Both the position numbers and the translations under genes were made by a program. Positions 25,373-35,684 of a stretch of 64,000 nucleotides of DNA are shown here, piece after piece (position 1 is the stretch's first letter; every line of letters starts with the position of its first letter). Origin of the DNA: Halomonas halophila (GTDB taxonomy: Bacteria; Pseudomonadota; Gammaproteobacteria; Pseudomonadales; Halomonadaceae); NCBI RefSeq assembly GCF_030406665.1, contig NZ_CP129121.1, forward strand, positions 682,001 to 746,000, read 5' to 3'. The notes beneath the pieces were generated by a model. That model was not told where the DNA came from and did no database searches. It saw only the letters and a program-made list of their open reading frames with translations.

Positions 25373-27967
25373 ATGACTGACGACAAGACAAGGGCGCCGG
25401 GCGCCGAGGTCGATCTGGAGGACATGGTCGCCTCCAGCGACTCGGGGGCGCGCAAGCCGGCGGGAACGCCGGGCAAGCTGCTGGTGAGCATCGCCGCGGT
25501 CTGGTCGCTGTTCCAGCTGTGGATCGCCTCGCCGATCCCCTTCGTGCTGGGATTCGGTGTCTTCAACGCCACCGAGGCGCGCTCCATCCACCTGGCCTTC
25601 GCGCTGTTCCTGGCCTACATGGCCTATCCGGCCCTCAAGCGCTCGCCGCGGGATCGCATCCCGCTGCTGGACTGGGGCCTGGCCTTCGCCGCGGCGTTCT
25701 GCGGCGCCTACATGTTCATGTTCTACGAACAGCTGGCCCAGCGCCCCGGCGCGCCGATCACCCAGGACGTGATCGTCGGCGTGATCGGCATCGTGCTGCT
25801 GCTCGAGGCGACGCGCCGTGCCCTGGGGCCGCCGCTGATGATCGTGGCCCTGGTGTTCCTCGTCTACAGCTTGGCCGGGCCCTGGATGCCGGGTATCCTC
25901 GCCCACGGCGGGGTCAGCCTCAACGGGCTGGTCAACCACCAGTGGCTGACCACCCAGGGGGTGTTCGGCATCGCCCTGGGCGTGTCGACCAGCTTCGTGT
26001 TCCTGTTCGTGCTGTTCGGTGCCCTGCTCGACAAGGCCGGGGCCGGCAACTACTTCATCAAGGTCGCCTTCTCGCTGCTCGGCCACTATCGCGGCGGTCC
26101 GGCCAAGGCCGCCGTGGTGGCCTCCGGCATGACCGGCCTGATCTCCGGCTCCTCGATCGCCAACGTGGTGACCACCGGTACCTTCACCGTGCCGATGATG
26201 AAGCGCGTCGGCTTCCCGGCCGAGAAGGCCGGCGCCGTGGAGGTGGCCTCCTCGGTCAACGGCCAGATCATGCCGCCGGTGATGGGCGCCGCGGCCTTCC
26301 TGATGGTCGAGTATGTCGGCATCTCCTACGTGGAGGTGATCAAGCATGCCTTCCTGCCGGCGCTGATTTCCTATATCGCGCTGGTCTATATCGTCCACCT
26401 GGAGGCCCTCAAGGCCAACATGCAGGGCCTCGAGAGCAGCAATCCGCCGAAGCCGCTGGTGCGCAAGGCGGTGGGTTTCCTGGCCGGGCTGCTGCTGATG
26501 ATGATCACCGCCCTGGTGGTCTACTACGGCCTCGGCTGGCTCAAGCCGGTGCTCGGCGATGCCACGCCCTGGGTGGTCGCCGTGGTGCTGGCCGCGGTCT
26601 ACGTGAGCCTGCTCAAGCTGGCCTCGGGCTATCCGGAGCTGGAGCTCGATGACCCCGACGAGCCGGTCTACAAGCTGCCCCAGACCCGCCCCACGGTGAT
26701 GGTCGGCCTGCAGTACATCCTGCCGGTGATCGTGCTGATCTGGTGCCTGATGGTGGAACGCCTGTCGCCTGGGCTGTCGGCCTTCTGGGCCACGGTGTTC
26801 ATGGTCTTCATCATGATCACCCAGCGCCCGATCACGGCCATGTTCCGTCACCGCAGCAACCTGGCGGCGGACGTGCGCGAAGGCTTCCACGACCTCTGGG
26901 ACGGCCTGGTCACCGGTGCCCGCAACATGATCGGCATCGGCATCGCCACCGCCACGGCGGGCATCATCGTCGGCGCCGTGTCCCAGACCGGCGTGGGCCT
27001 GGTACTGGCCGATGTGGTGGAGATCCTCTCCATGGGCAACCTGCTGCTGATCCTGCTGCTCACCGCGGTGCTCAGCCTGATCCTCGGCATGGGCCTGCCC
27101 ACCACGGCCAACTACATCGTGGTGTCGGCGCTGCTGGCGCCGGTGATCGTCCAGCTCGGCGAGCAGAACGGCCTGCTGGTGCCGCTGATCGCGGTGCACC
27201 TGTTCGTGTTCTACTTCGGCATCATGGCCGACGTGACGCCGCCGGTGGGGCTGGCCTCGTTCGCCGCGGCGGCGGTCTCCGGGGGCGACCCGATCCGTAC
27301 CGGCTTCCAGGCGTTCTACTACAGCCTGCGGACTGCGGCGCTGCCGTTCCTGTTCATCTTCAACACCGACCTGCTGCTGATCGATGTCTCGCTGTTGCAG
27401 GGCATCCTGATCTTCGTGGTGGCGACGGTGGCGATGCTGATCTTCGCGGCGGCGACCCAGGGCTTCATGATCGCCCGCAATCGCTGGTACGAGTCGCTGC
27501 TGCTGCTGCTGGTGGCCTTCACGCTGTTCCGCCCGGGCTTCTGGATGGACATGATCCATGATCCCTACCAGGACGTGCCGCCGGCGCAGTTCGTCGAGGC
27601 GCTGGGCAACGCCGACCCCGACTCCTCGCTGCGCCTGCAGATCAGCGGCCTGGACGCCTACGGCGATCCGATGACCACCTACATGACGCTGCCGGTGCCG
27701 GACGGCGAGACCGGCGAGGATCGCCTGTCGAACCTGGGGCTGATGCTCAATGTCGAGGACGATCGTGCCATGGTCGACATGGTCACCTACGGCAGCGAGG
27801 CGGCGAAGCTCGGCTTCGACTTCGACCAGGAAATCATCCAGGTGCAGGCGCCGGTGGATCGCTGGACCAAGGAGTGGATGTGGATTCCCGCCTTCCTGGT
27901 GCTGGCCCTGGTGGTGATGCTTCAGCGGCGGCGCCGCGATCGCGGTGGCAAGCCGATCTCGGCCTGA
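25373..27967 (+). CDS. TRAP transporter fused (DctQ-DctM) permease
   Basis: An 864-residue membrane protein in which the small and large TRAP permease domains are fused. The first about 200 residues hold four helices; SGMTGLISGSSIANVVTTGTFTVPMMKRVGF and SSVNGQIMPPVMGAAAFLM near 250-300 and LGMGLPTTANYIVVSALLAPV near 575 are the DctM-like core. After about residue 700 the RNRWYESLLLLLVAFTLFRPGFWMD segment and a hydrophilic tail match DUF3394, seen on many fused TAXI permeases. It ends with one more membrane helix. Binding-protein gene upstream, universal stress protein gene 12 bases downstream. Confidence 0.92.
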   Translation: MTDDKTRAPGAEVDLEDMVASSDSGARKPAGTPGKLLVSIAAVWSLFQLWIASPIPFVLGFGVFNATEARSIHLAFALFLAYMAYPALKRSPRDRIPLLDWGLAFAAAFCGAYMFMFYEQLAQRPGAPITQDVIVGVIGIVLLLEATRRALGPPLMIVALVFLVYSLAGPWMPGILAHGGVSLNGLVNHQWLTTQGVFGIALGVSTSFVFLFVLFGALLDKAGAGNYFIKVAFSLLGHYRGGPAKAAVVASGMTGLISGSSIANVVTTGTFTVPMMKRVGFPAEKAGAVEVASSVNGQIMPPVMGAAAFLMVEYVGISYVEVIKHAFLPALISYIALVYIVHLEALKANMQGLESSNPPKPLVRKAVGFLAGLLLMMITALVVYYGLGWLKPVLGDATPWVVAVVLAAVYVSLLKLASGYPELELDDPDEPVYKLPQTRPTVMVGLQYILPVIVLIWCLMVERLSPGLSAFWATVFMVFIMITQRPITAMFRHRSNLAADVREGFHDLWDGLVTGARNMIGIGIATATAGIIVGAVSQTGVGLVLADVVEILSMGNLLLILLLTAVLSLILGMGLPTTANYIVVSALLAPVIVQLGEQNGLLVPLIAVHLFVFYFGIMADVTPPVGLASFAAAAVSGGDPIRTGFQAFYYSLRTAALPFLFIFNTDLLLIDVSLLQGILIFVVATVAMLIFAAATQGFMIARNRWYESLLLLLVAFTLFRPGFWMDMIHDPYQDVPPAQFVEALGNADPDSSLRLQISGLDAYGDPMTTYMTLPVPDGETGEDRLSNLGLMLNVEDDRAMVDMVTYGSEAAKLGFDFDQEIIQVQAPVDRWTKEWMWIPAFLVLALVVMLQRRRRDRGGKPISA

Positions 27968-27979
27968 TGGAGGTGACCC

Positions 27980-28408
27980 ATGTATAGCAAGATCCTGTTG
28001 CCGGTGGACCTCAACGAGGAGGCCTCCTGGAGCAAGGCGCTGCCCACGGCGCTGGCACTGTGCAAGAGCTTCGGTGCCTCGCTGCACGTGGTGACGGTGA
28101 TGCCGGACTACCGCATGCCGCTGGTGGGGGCCTATTTCCCCGAGGACTTCGCCGCCAAGGCTCACCAGGAAGTGACCAAGGCACAGCACGAGTTCATCCA
28201 GCAGCACGTGCCGGACAACGTCCAGGTGCAGAGCGTGATCGTCGAAGGCTCGCCCTGGGAGGCGATCATCAAGGCCGCCAAGAAGCTCGACATCGACCTG
28301 ATCGTGATGGCCTCCCACAACAAGCGCAAGTTCGCCGATTACGTGCTCGGTCCCAACGCCGAGCATGTGGTGCATCACAGCAAGATGTCGGTGATGATCG
28401 TGCGCTGA
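27980..28408 (+). CDS. Universal stress protein (UspA family) tied to TRAP transporter
   Basis: A 142-residue UspA domain protein. ILLPVDLNEEASWSKALPTALALC opens the fold and DLIVMASHNKRKFADYVLGPNAEHVVHHSKMSVMIVR closes it. The ATP-binding pattern G-2x-G-9x-G(S/T) is degraded: the first glycines are replaced in HNKRKFADYVLGPN, and GP replaces GS. GGAGGTGA gives a strong ribosome site. Position resembles TeaD in the ectoine TRAP operon teaABCD of Halomonas elongata, where a Usp modulates uptake, but the transporter here is the TAXI type. Confidence 0.88.
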   Translation: MYSKILLPVDLNEEASWSKALPTALALCKSFGASLHVVTVMPDYRMPLVGAYFPEDFAAKAHQEVTKAQHEFIQQHVPDNVQVQSVIVEGSPWEAIIKAAKKLDIDLIVMASHNKRKFADYVLGPNAEHVVHHSKMSVMIVR

Positions 28409-28426
28409 GGCGCGTTCCGCGTTCCG

Positions 28427-28462
28427 CGACGCCCACGTCCCCACCCGGGGGCGTGGGCGTCG
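28427..28462 (+). terminator. Hairpin after the Usp gene
   Basis: CGACGCCCACG pairs with CGTGGGCGTCG around a 14-base GC-rich loop, 19 bases after the stop. No T-run follows. Confidence 0.55.
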
Positions 28463-28619
28463 TCGTGTCGGCGGGAATGATCCGGATCACGGCGGGGTGG
28501 CGGGGGAACGACTAGAGTAACCAGTGACAGGCGGCGATGCCGGGCCGAAGGGGCGACGGCGGTCGCCTGCTCGACCCGGCAAATCCGGGACTCCAGCGTC
28601 GGCAAACGGGGGTGTCACC

Positions 28620-29438
28620 ATGTGTGCAGCAGCCACGAAGAGCGGCGGTAAGGACAGTTCTCAGGTGCGAATCCGCATTCGTCCGATCGGCATGGACAAG
28701 CCTCGAATCTGGCTGGCCGAAGGGTTCGCCGACTTCCGGCGTGCCACGACGGTGAGTCTGGCCTACGGGCTGTTCTGGGTGGGGCTGAGCCTCGCCATCA
28801 CCGCGGGGGCCTTCGTGCTGGGGCTGTGGCACTGGCTGCTGCCGCTGATCGCCGGTTTCATGTTCCTCGGTCCGCTGGTGGCGGTAGGCTCCTACGGCAT
28901 CAGCCGGGCGCTGGAAGCCGGGCGCGAGCCGACCCTCGGCGACGCCTTCGGTGCCTGGACCGGCCATGTCGGCTCGCTGGCGATGATGGGCGTGATGATG
29001 ATGATCTTCTTTCTCGCCTGGATCCGCCTCGCCACCCTGCTGTTCGCGCTGTTCTTCGGCCTCGGCGCCCCGGACCCGGCGACTCTCTACGCGACGCTGC
29101 TGACCACGGTGGAAGGGCTCGGCATGCTGGCCGTGGGGACGGCGGTCGGGGCGCTGCTGGCCTTCGGCGCCTTCGCCATCAGCGTGGTGGCCATTCCGAC
29201 CCTGATGGACCAGGACCTGACCTTCATGGAGGGCATCGAGGCCAGCATCCGGGCGGTGGCCGGCAACCTGCGCCCGATGATGCTGTGGGCCGCCATCATC
29301 ACCGGGTGCGTGATGGTCGGGGTGGCCACCTTCTATATCGGCCTGGCGCTGATCCTGCCGGTGCTCGGCCATGCCAGCTGGCACGCCTATGAGGACCTGG
29401 TGCGCATCGATACCGACGAGGGGGATACGCGGGCCTGA
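28620..29438 (+). CDS. DUF2189-family integral membrane protein
   Basis: A 272-residue protein with about six membrane segments. After a hydrophilic N-terminus, KPRIWLAEGFADFRRATTVSLAYGLFWVGLSL and LLPLIAGFMFLGPLVAVGSYGISRALEAGREPTLGDAF are typical of DUF2189. Function unknown; members occur near respiratory genes in some bacteria. The ATG at 28620 is chosen because the longer frame's first 32 residues are not conserved-looking and a G-rich ribosome site precedes it. Nothing else is apparent in the 211-base gap upstream except the hairpin after the Usp gene. Confidence 0.82.
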   Translation: MCAAATKSGGKDSSQVRIRIRPIGMDKPRIWLAEGFADFRRATTVSLAYGLFWVGLSLAITAGAFVLGLWHWLLPLIAGFMFLGPLVAVGSYGISRALEAGREPTLGDAFGAWTGHVGSLAMMGVMMMIFFLAWIRLATLLFALFFGLGAPDPATLYATLLTTVEGLGMLAVGTAVGALLAFGAFAISVVAIPTLMDQDLTFMEGIEASIRAVAGNLRPMMLWAAIITGCVMVGVATFYIGLALILPVLGHASWHAYEDLVRIDTDEGDTRA

Positions 29439-29528
29439 GCCGCAGGCGCGCGCTTCCGCTGCCGTGCCTGACGGCGTGGCGGGATTCGCGTAATCTTGGC
29501 GCCGAGACTGCCAATCCGGAGCCCCGAC

Positions 29529-30035
29529 ATGCGCCTTCGACGCCTGCTGCCCTTGATCCTGGTCCTGCCCTGGTGCCTGGCGGCGACCGCCGCCGAGCCC
29601 CTGCCCGAGCCCGAGGGGCGCGTGATGCTGACCGTCAGCGGCGACATCACGCGCACCAACGGCGAGGGCAAGGCGCGCTTCGATCGCGCCATGCTCGAGG
29701 CCCTGCCGTCCCGTATCATCGAGACTCACACCCCCTGGCACGAGGCGTCGGCCCGCTACGAAGGCCCGCTGGGCGAGGCGATATTCGAGGCGGTGGGCGC
29801 ACGGGGCGACCAGGCCAGGGTGATGGCGCTGAACGGCTTCGAGGCCGAGGTGCCGCTCAGCGACTTCACCCGCTACGGCGTCATCCTGGCGATGACGCGC
29901 GACGGGGAGCCCATGCCGATCCGCCGCTTCGGCCCCCTGTTCGTGCTCTATCCCTTCGACGAACGCCCCCACCTGCTCAACGAGGAAACCCGCTTTCGCT
30001 CGGTGTGGCAGGTCGTGCGCATCGAGATCCACTGA
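29529..30035 (+). CDS. Secreted molybdopterin-oxidoreductase-fold protein lacking the cofactor cysteine
   Basis: A 168-residue protein with a signal peptide (cut near TAA-EP). The mature part resembles the sulfite-oxidase-type molybdopterin domain: EGPLGEAIFEAVGA, VMALNGFEAEVPLSDFTRYGVILAMTRDGEPMPIRRFGPLFVLYPFD. The only cysteine is in the signal peptide, so the residue that ligates molybdenum in true enzymes is missing. It is 18 bases before a hybrid histidine kinase with a periplasmic sensor region. I infer a periplasmic ligand-binding partner for that kinase rather than an enzyme. GGAG precedes the ATG at 29529. Confidence 0.78.
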   Translation: MRLRRLLPLILVLPWCLAATAAEPLPEPEGRVMLTVSGDITRTNGEGKARFDRAMLEALPSRIIETHTPWHEASARYEGPLGEAIFEAVGARGDQARVMALNGFEAEVPLSDFTRYGVILAMTRDGEPMPIRRFGPLFVLYPFDERPHLLNEETRFRSVWQVVRIEIH

Positions 30036-30053
30036 CCGACGAGGAGCCGCCCG

Positions 30054-32240
<2,187 letters not shown>

Positions 32241-32320
32241 GCCTGGCATCGGACGCGGGGCGTTGTGGCCGTGGCCGGCCGCCGCCTACACTGCGCAGAT
32301 CGTCGTCTCGCGAGGTCGCC

Positions 32321-33490
32321 ATGCCCGCTGCTTCCGCCTCTCCCGCTTCTTCCCACCGGCCCGCCTCGCCGCGCACGGCCGCCAGCGACAGCCTCGACCC
32401 CGAACGGGCCGCCGCCGAGCTGTCCGAGGCGCTGGCCGGGCCAGCGCTCGGCTTCGTGCTGTTCTTCTGCAGCGCCGACTATCCGCTGGCGGCACTCGGC
32501 GAAGCCCTGGAGCGTGCCTTCGCCCCTGTGCCCCTGGCCGGCTGCACCACGGCCGGCGAGATCACTCCCGTGGGCTACGGCCGCGGCTGCATCGTGGCCA
32601 TCGGCTTCGACCGGCCCGAGTTCGCCATCGCCTGCGCGCGGGTCGCCGACCTCGACGCCTTCGCGCTGCCCCAGGCGCAGCGGATGGTCGACGGCCTGCT
32701 CGCCGACTGTCGTCGCCGGTCGCCCGGCGACGACGTTCGTCCCTTCGTGCTGACCCTGCTCGATGGCCTCTCCAGCCGCGAGGAGCAGGTGCTGTCGACC
32801 CTCGAGGCCGCGCTCGGCGGCATCCCGAACTTCGGCGGCTCCGCCGGCGACGACAACCGTCTGAGTCACACCTACGTCTATGCCGATGGCGGCTTCCATG
32901 ATGCCTCGGCGGTGGTGGTGATGATCGCCAGCCGCCGGCCCTTCGAGGTCTTCACCACCCATCATCTGCGGCCACGCCGCGAGAAGCTGGTGGTCACCGC
33001 GGTGGACCGGGAGCGGCGGCGGGTGCTGGAGCTCAATGCCGCGCCCGCCGCCGAGGAGTATGCCCGCCTGGTGGGGCGTTCGGTCACCGAGCTCGACCCC
33101 GGGGTCTTCGCCCACCATCCGCTGGCGGTGCGCATCGGCGAGTCCCACTACGTGCGCTCGATCCAGCGGGTCGACGACGACGGCGGCCTGCGCTTCTACT
33201 GTGCGGTGGAGAACGGCATCGTGCTGACCGCCATGGAGCCGGCGCCGCTTCTCGAGGAGCTTTCCGGAATGCTGGAGGGGCTGGAGCGACGCCTCGGGCC
33301 GCCGGCGCTGATCCTCGGCTGCGACTGCTTCCTGCGGCGCCTGGAGCTGGAGGCCCAGGGGCGGATGGAGGAGGCCTCGCGTCGGCTGGCCGAGGCACGG
33401 GTGGTGGGCTTCAACACCTACGGCGAGCAGCACCAGGGACGGCACATCAACCAGACCTTCACGGGGGTGGCGATTGGATCTCGGGACTGA
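32321..33490 (+). CDS. FIST-domain sensor protein (NosP-like)
   Basis: A 389-residue cytoplasmic protein with FIST N and C domains. PLAGCTTAGEITPVGYGRGCIVAIGF and GGIPNFGGSAGDDNRLSHTYVYADGG belong to the N domain; LIGCDCFLRRLELE-like ILGCDCFLRRLELEAQGRM and VVGFNTYGEQHQGRHINQTFTGVAIG to the C domain. FIST proteins bind small ligands; the NosP group binds heme and nitric oxide and modulates a cognate kinase. The gene overlaps by 17 bases a NahK/ErcS'-like kinase gene, the NosP-NahK arrangement. Heme binding here is inference. The start at 32321 has GAGGT upstream; the longer frame is the shadow of the hybrid kinase. Confidence 0.85.
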   Translation: MPAASASPASSHRPASPRTAASDSLDPERAAAELSEALAGPALGFVLFFCSADYPLAALGEALERAFAPVPLAGCTTAGEITPVGYGRGCIVAIGFDRPEFAIACARVADLDAFALPQAQRMVDGLLADCRRRSPGDDVRPFVLTLLDGLSSREEQVLSTLEAALGGIPNFGGSAGDDNRLSHTYVYADGGFHDASAVVVMIASRRPFEVFTTHHLRPRREKLVVTAVDRERRRVLELNAAPAAEEYARLVGRSVTELDPGVFAHHPLAVRIGESHYVRSIQRVDDDGGLRFYCAVENGIVLTAMEPAPLLEELSGMLEGLERRLGPPALILGCDCFLRRLELEAQGRMEEASRRLAEARVVGFNTYGEQHQGRHINQTFTGVAIGSRD

Positions 33491-34823
33491 GCGAGCGGAC
33501 ATCGAGCCCGCCACCGAGCGCGAACGCGCGCTGGTGGAGGAGAACGCGCGACTGCGGCGCATCTGCGGCGCGCTGATCGAGCGGGTGGAATCCGCCGGCA
33601 TGGCCGACGGTGCGCCCTACGGCGCCTTCGAACACGCCGTGCTGCTCGCCGAGCAGGTGCGCGAGCGCACCGACAGCCTGCATCGCACCCTCGAGGCGCT
33701 GGAGGAGGCCCGGGCCGAGGCCGAGGCGGCCAATCGTTCCAAGACCCGTTTCCTGGCCGCCGTGAGCCACGACCTGCTGCAGCCGCTCAACGCCGCCCGC
33801 CTGTTCGCCAGCGCCCTGGAGGACCAGGCCCTGCCCGAGGCGGCGGCGCGCCAGGTCGGCCATATCGGCCGTTCGCTCAAGGACGTCGAGGCGTTGCTCG
33901 GCACCCTGGTGGACATCTCGCGGCTGGACGCGGGCGTGCTGACGCCGGATATCGCGACCTTCCCGGTGGCCGAGCTGCTCGACGTCATCGCCGAGGAGTT
34001 CCGCCAGCTGGCCGGTGCCCGGGGGCTCGACTTCCGCTACGTGCCCAGCGAGGCCGTGGTCAGCTCCGACCTGGCGCTGCTCGCCCGGGTGGTGCGCAAC
34101 TTCCTGACCAACGCGGTGCGCTACACCGAGCACGGCCGGCTGCTGCTGGGCTGCCGGCGCCGCCGCGACGGGCTCGAGATCCTGGTCGGCGATACCGGGC
34201 CCGGCATCGACGAGGCCCAGCAGCAGGCGATCTTCCTCGAGTTCCGTCGCGCCGTGAGCGAGCCGGCCGAGGGCGATCGCGGCCTGGGGCTGGGGCTCGC
34301 CATCGTCGACCGCATCGCCGCCATGCTCGATCACCCGCTGCATCTGGCCTCGCGGCCGGGGCGCGGGGCGCTGTTCTCGATCCGGGTGCCCTATGGCCGG
34401 CGCGAGGAGGCGCCGACGGCGGAGGTGCCGCCGGGCATGCACGATCTGTCCGGCGCGCGGATCTGGGTGCTCGACGACGACCCGGCGATCCTCGAGGGCA
34501 TGGCGGCGCTGCTGGAGGGCTGGGGCTGTCGGGTGCGCTGCGCGGCCACGCCGGCGGCGCTGGAGGCCGCCGGCCGGCGCGAGCGCGCCGACCTGCTGCT
34601 GGTCGACTACCAGCTGGCGCCAGGCGACCCGGACGGTCTCAGCGTGGCGGACCGGCTGCGCCGACGCCACCCCGGGCTCGGCGTGGTGGTGATCTCCGCT
34701 CATCAGGATGGCGAGCTCACGCAGCGGGCCCGGGATCGCGGCTACGACTGCCTGCTCAAGCCGGTGAAGCCGCTGCGGCTGAGGCTGTTGATCGCCCATC
34801 GGCTGGAGGCGGGCGGCGCCTAG
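33474..34823 (+). CDS. NahK/ErcS'-like soluble hybrid histidine kinase
   Basis: A 449-residue kinase with no membrane helix. A coiled coil (about 15-90) precedes the HisKA box TRFLAAVSHDLLQPLNAARLF (His99), an ATPase domain (NFLTNAVRYTEHG, DTGPGI, GLGLGLAIVDRIA) and a receiver domain (VLDDDPAILEGM, Asp378 in LLLVDYQLAPGDPDG). NahK and ErcS' have PAS sensor domains before the coil; they are absent here, so sensing may depend wholly on the FIST partner. The TTG at 33474 is the only start that keeps the coil intact; the next ATG is at residue 43. Its stop shares CTAG with the convergent response-regulator gene. Confidence 0.86.
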   Translation: MDLGTERADIEPATERERALVEENARLRRICGALIERVESAGMADGAPYGAFEHAVLLAEQVRERTDSLHRTLEALEEARAEAEAANRSKTRFLAAVSHDLLQPLNAARLFASALEDQALPEAAARQVGHIGRSLKDVEALLGTLVDISRLDAGVLTPDIATFPVAELLDVIAEEFRQLAGARGLDFRYVPSEAVVSSDLALLARVVRNFLTNAVRYTEHGRLLLGCRRRRDGLEILVGDTGPGIDEAQQQAIFLEFRRAVSEPAEGDRGLGLGLAIVDRIAAMLDHPLHLASRPGRGALFSIRVPYGRREEAPTAEVPPGMHDLSGARIWVLDDDPAILEGMAALLEGWGCRVRCAATPAALEAAGRRERADLLLVDYQLAPGDPDGLSVADRLRRRHPGLGVVVISAHQDGELTQRARDRGYDCLLKPVKPLRLRLLIAHRLEAGGA

Positions 34824-35527
34824 TCGTGCTGTGGCGTCGTGGGCGACAGGCGTGCCAGCCGGGCGGCCAGCTCACCCTGGTCGGCGGCCAGGATGGCCTG
34901 GACCCGGCTGCCGACGTTGAGCTTGCGCAGGATCGCCGAGACATGCGTCTTGACCGTGGTCTCGGCGATGTCGAGATCCCGGGCGATCACCTTGTTGGCG
35001 TCGCCCCGCACCAGGCGGGCGAGCACCTCGAGCTGCTTGTCGGTGAGGGCGTCCAGCGGCGAGGGCGCCTCCGGGGTGGGGGGTGCGGCGAACGAGGCAT
35101 GATCCTCCAGCGTGGGCGAAGGCGGACGGCGCATGATGTCCGGGGGCAGGTAGATCTGGCCGCTCAGCACCTGGCGCAGCGCCTCGAGCATCGCGCGGCG
35201 CGGCGTCGACTTGGGAATGTAGCCCACCGCGCCCAGGGCGATGGACTCGAGGATCAGGTTGCGTTCGCGCTCGGCGGAGACCACCACCACCGGCAGCGCC
35301 GGACAGGCCTCGCGCAGCCGCTCGAGCCCGGCCAGCCCGGCGGCATCGGGCAGCCCCAGGTCGAGCAGCAGCAGGTCGAGCTCTTCGCTCTCCTCGGCGA
35401 TGCCCTTCAGGGCATCCTCGAGGCTGCCGGCCTCGAGCAGCCGACAGTTGGGCAGGCCGGCACGAATCGCCGCGCCGATCGCCTCGCGAAACAGTGGGTG
35501 GTCGTCGGCCACCATCAGGGTGTTCAT
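34820..35527 (-). CDS. LuxR/NarL-type response regulator (ErdR/AgmR-like)
   Basis: A 235-residue regulator. The receiver domain has VADDHPLFREAIGAAI and Asp56 in LLLLDLGLPDAAG, with PKST ending the beta-5 loop. The C-terminal LuxR helix-turn-helix is LTDKQLEVLARLVRGDANKVIARDL and TTVKTHVSAILRKLNV. It resembles ErdR/AgmR, which turn on ethanol oxidation genes in Pseudomonas. AAGGAG precedes the start. It is convergent with the NahK-like kinase and divergent from an ExaC-type aldehyde dehydrogenase gene, its probable target. Confidence 0.87.
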   Translation of the reverse strand: MNTLMVADDHPLFREAIGAAIRAGLPNCRLLEAGSLEDALKGIAEESEELDLLLLDLGLPDAAGLAGLERLREACPALPVVVVSAERERNLILESIALGAVGYIPKSTPRRAMLEALRQVLSGQIYLPPDIMRRPPSPTLEDHASFAAPPTPEAPSPLDALTDKQLEVLARLVRGDANKVIARDLDIAETTVKTHVSAILRKLNVGSRVQAILAADQGELAARLARLSPTTPQHD

Positions 35528-35684
35528 GGGGGACTCCTTGGAACGCTCGGGCGCCGGTCCGTCTTTCCCTGGGCCCTCCTACCGAAGGAGGAGGCGTTCT
35601 CCTGCCATCGCAGTATGTCCTAGACGTCGGGGCTGGCCAAGACTGGGGTGGCAGTCACATAACCACAACAGCGGGAGACACGCC
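35528..35684. promoter_or_regulatory. Divergent promoter between response regulator and exaC
   Basis: 157 bases with an inverted pair GAACGC/GCGTTC around 35541-35598 and an inner hairpin CCTCCT-ACCGA-AGGAGG (35576-35592). Binding sites of the regulator cannot be named. Confidence 0.45.

Noticed and set aside
25352..28444. A 1030-residue open frame on the minus strand
   Set aside because: It lies antisense to the fused TRAP permease and Usp gene, is composed mostly of His, Gln, Gly, Asp and Arg, and has no domain. It is a high-GC shadow.
35541..35598. Possible third, decayed copy of the intergenic repeat (TTCCCTGGGCCCTCCTACCGA)
   Set aside because: Only about 18 bases resemble the core, with an insertion and without the GCGCTGTGAACC part. 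Too weak to count as a copy.
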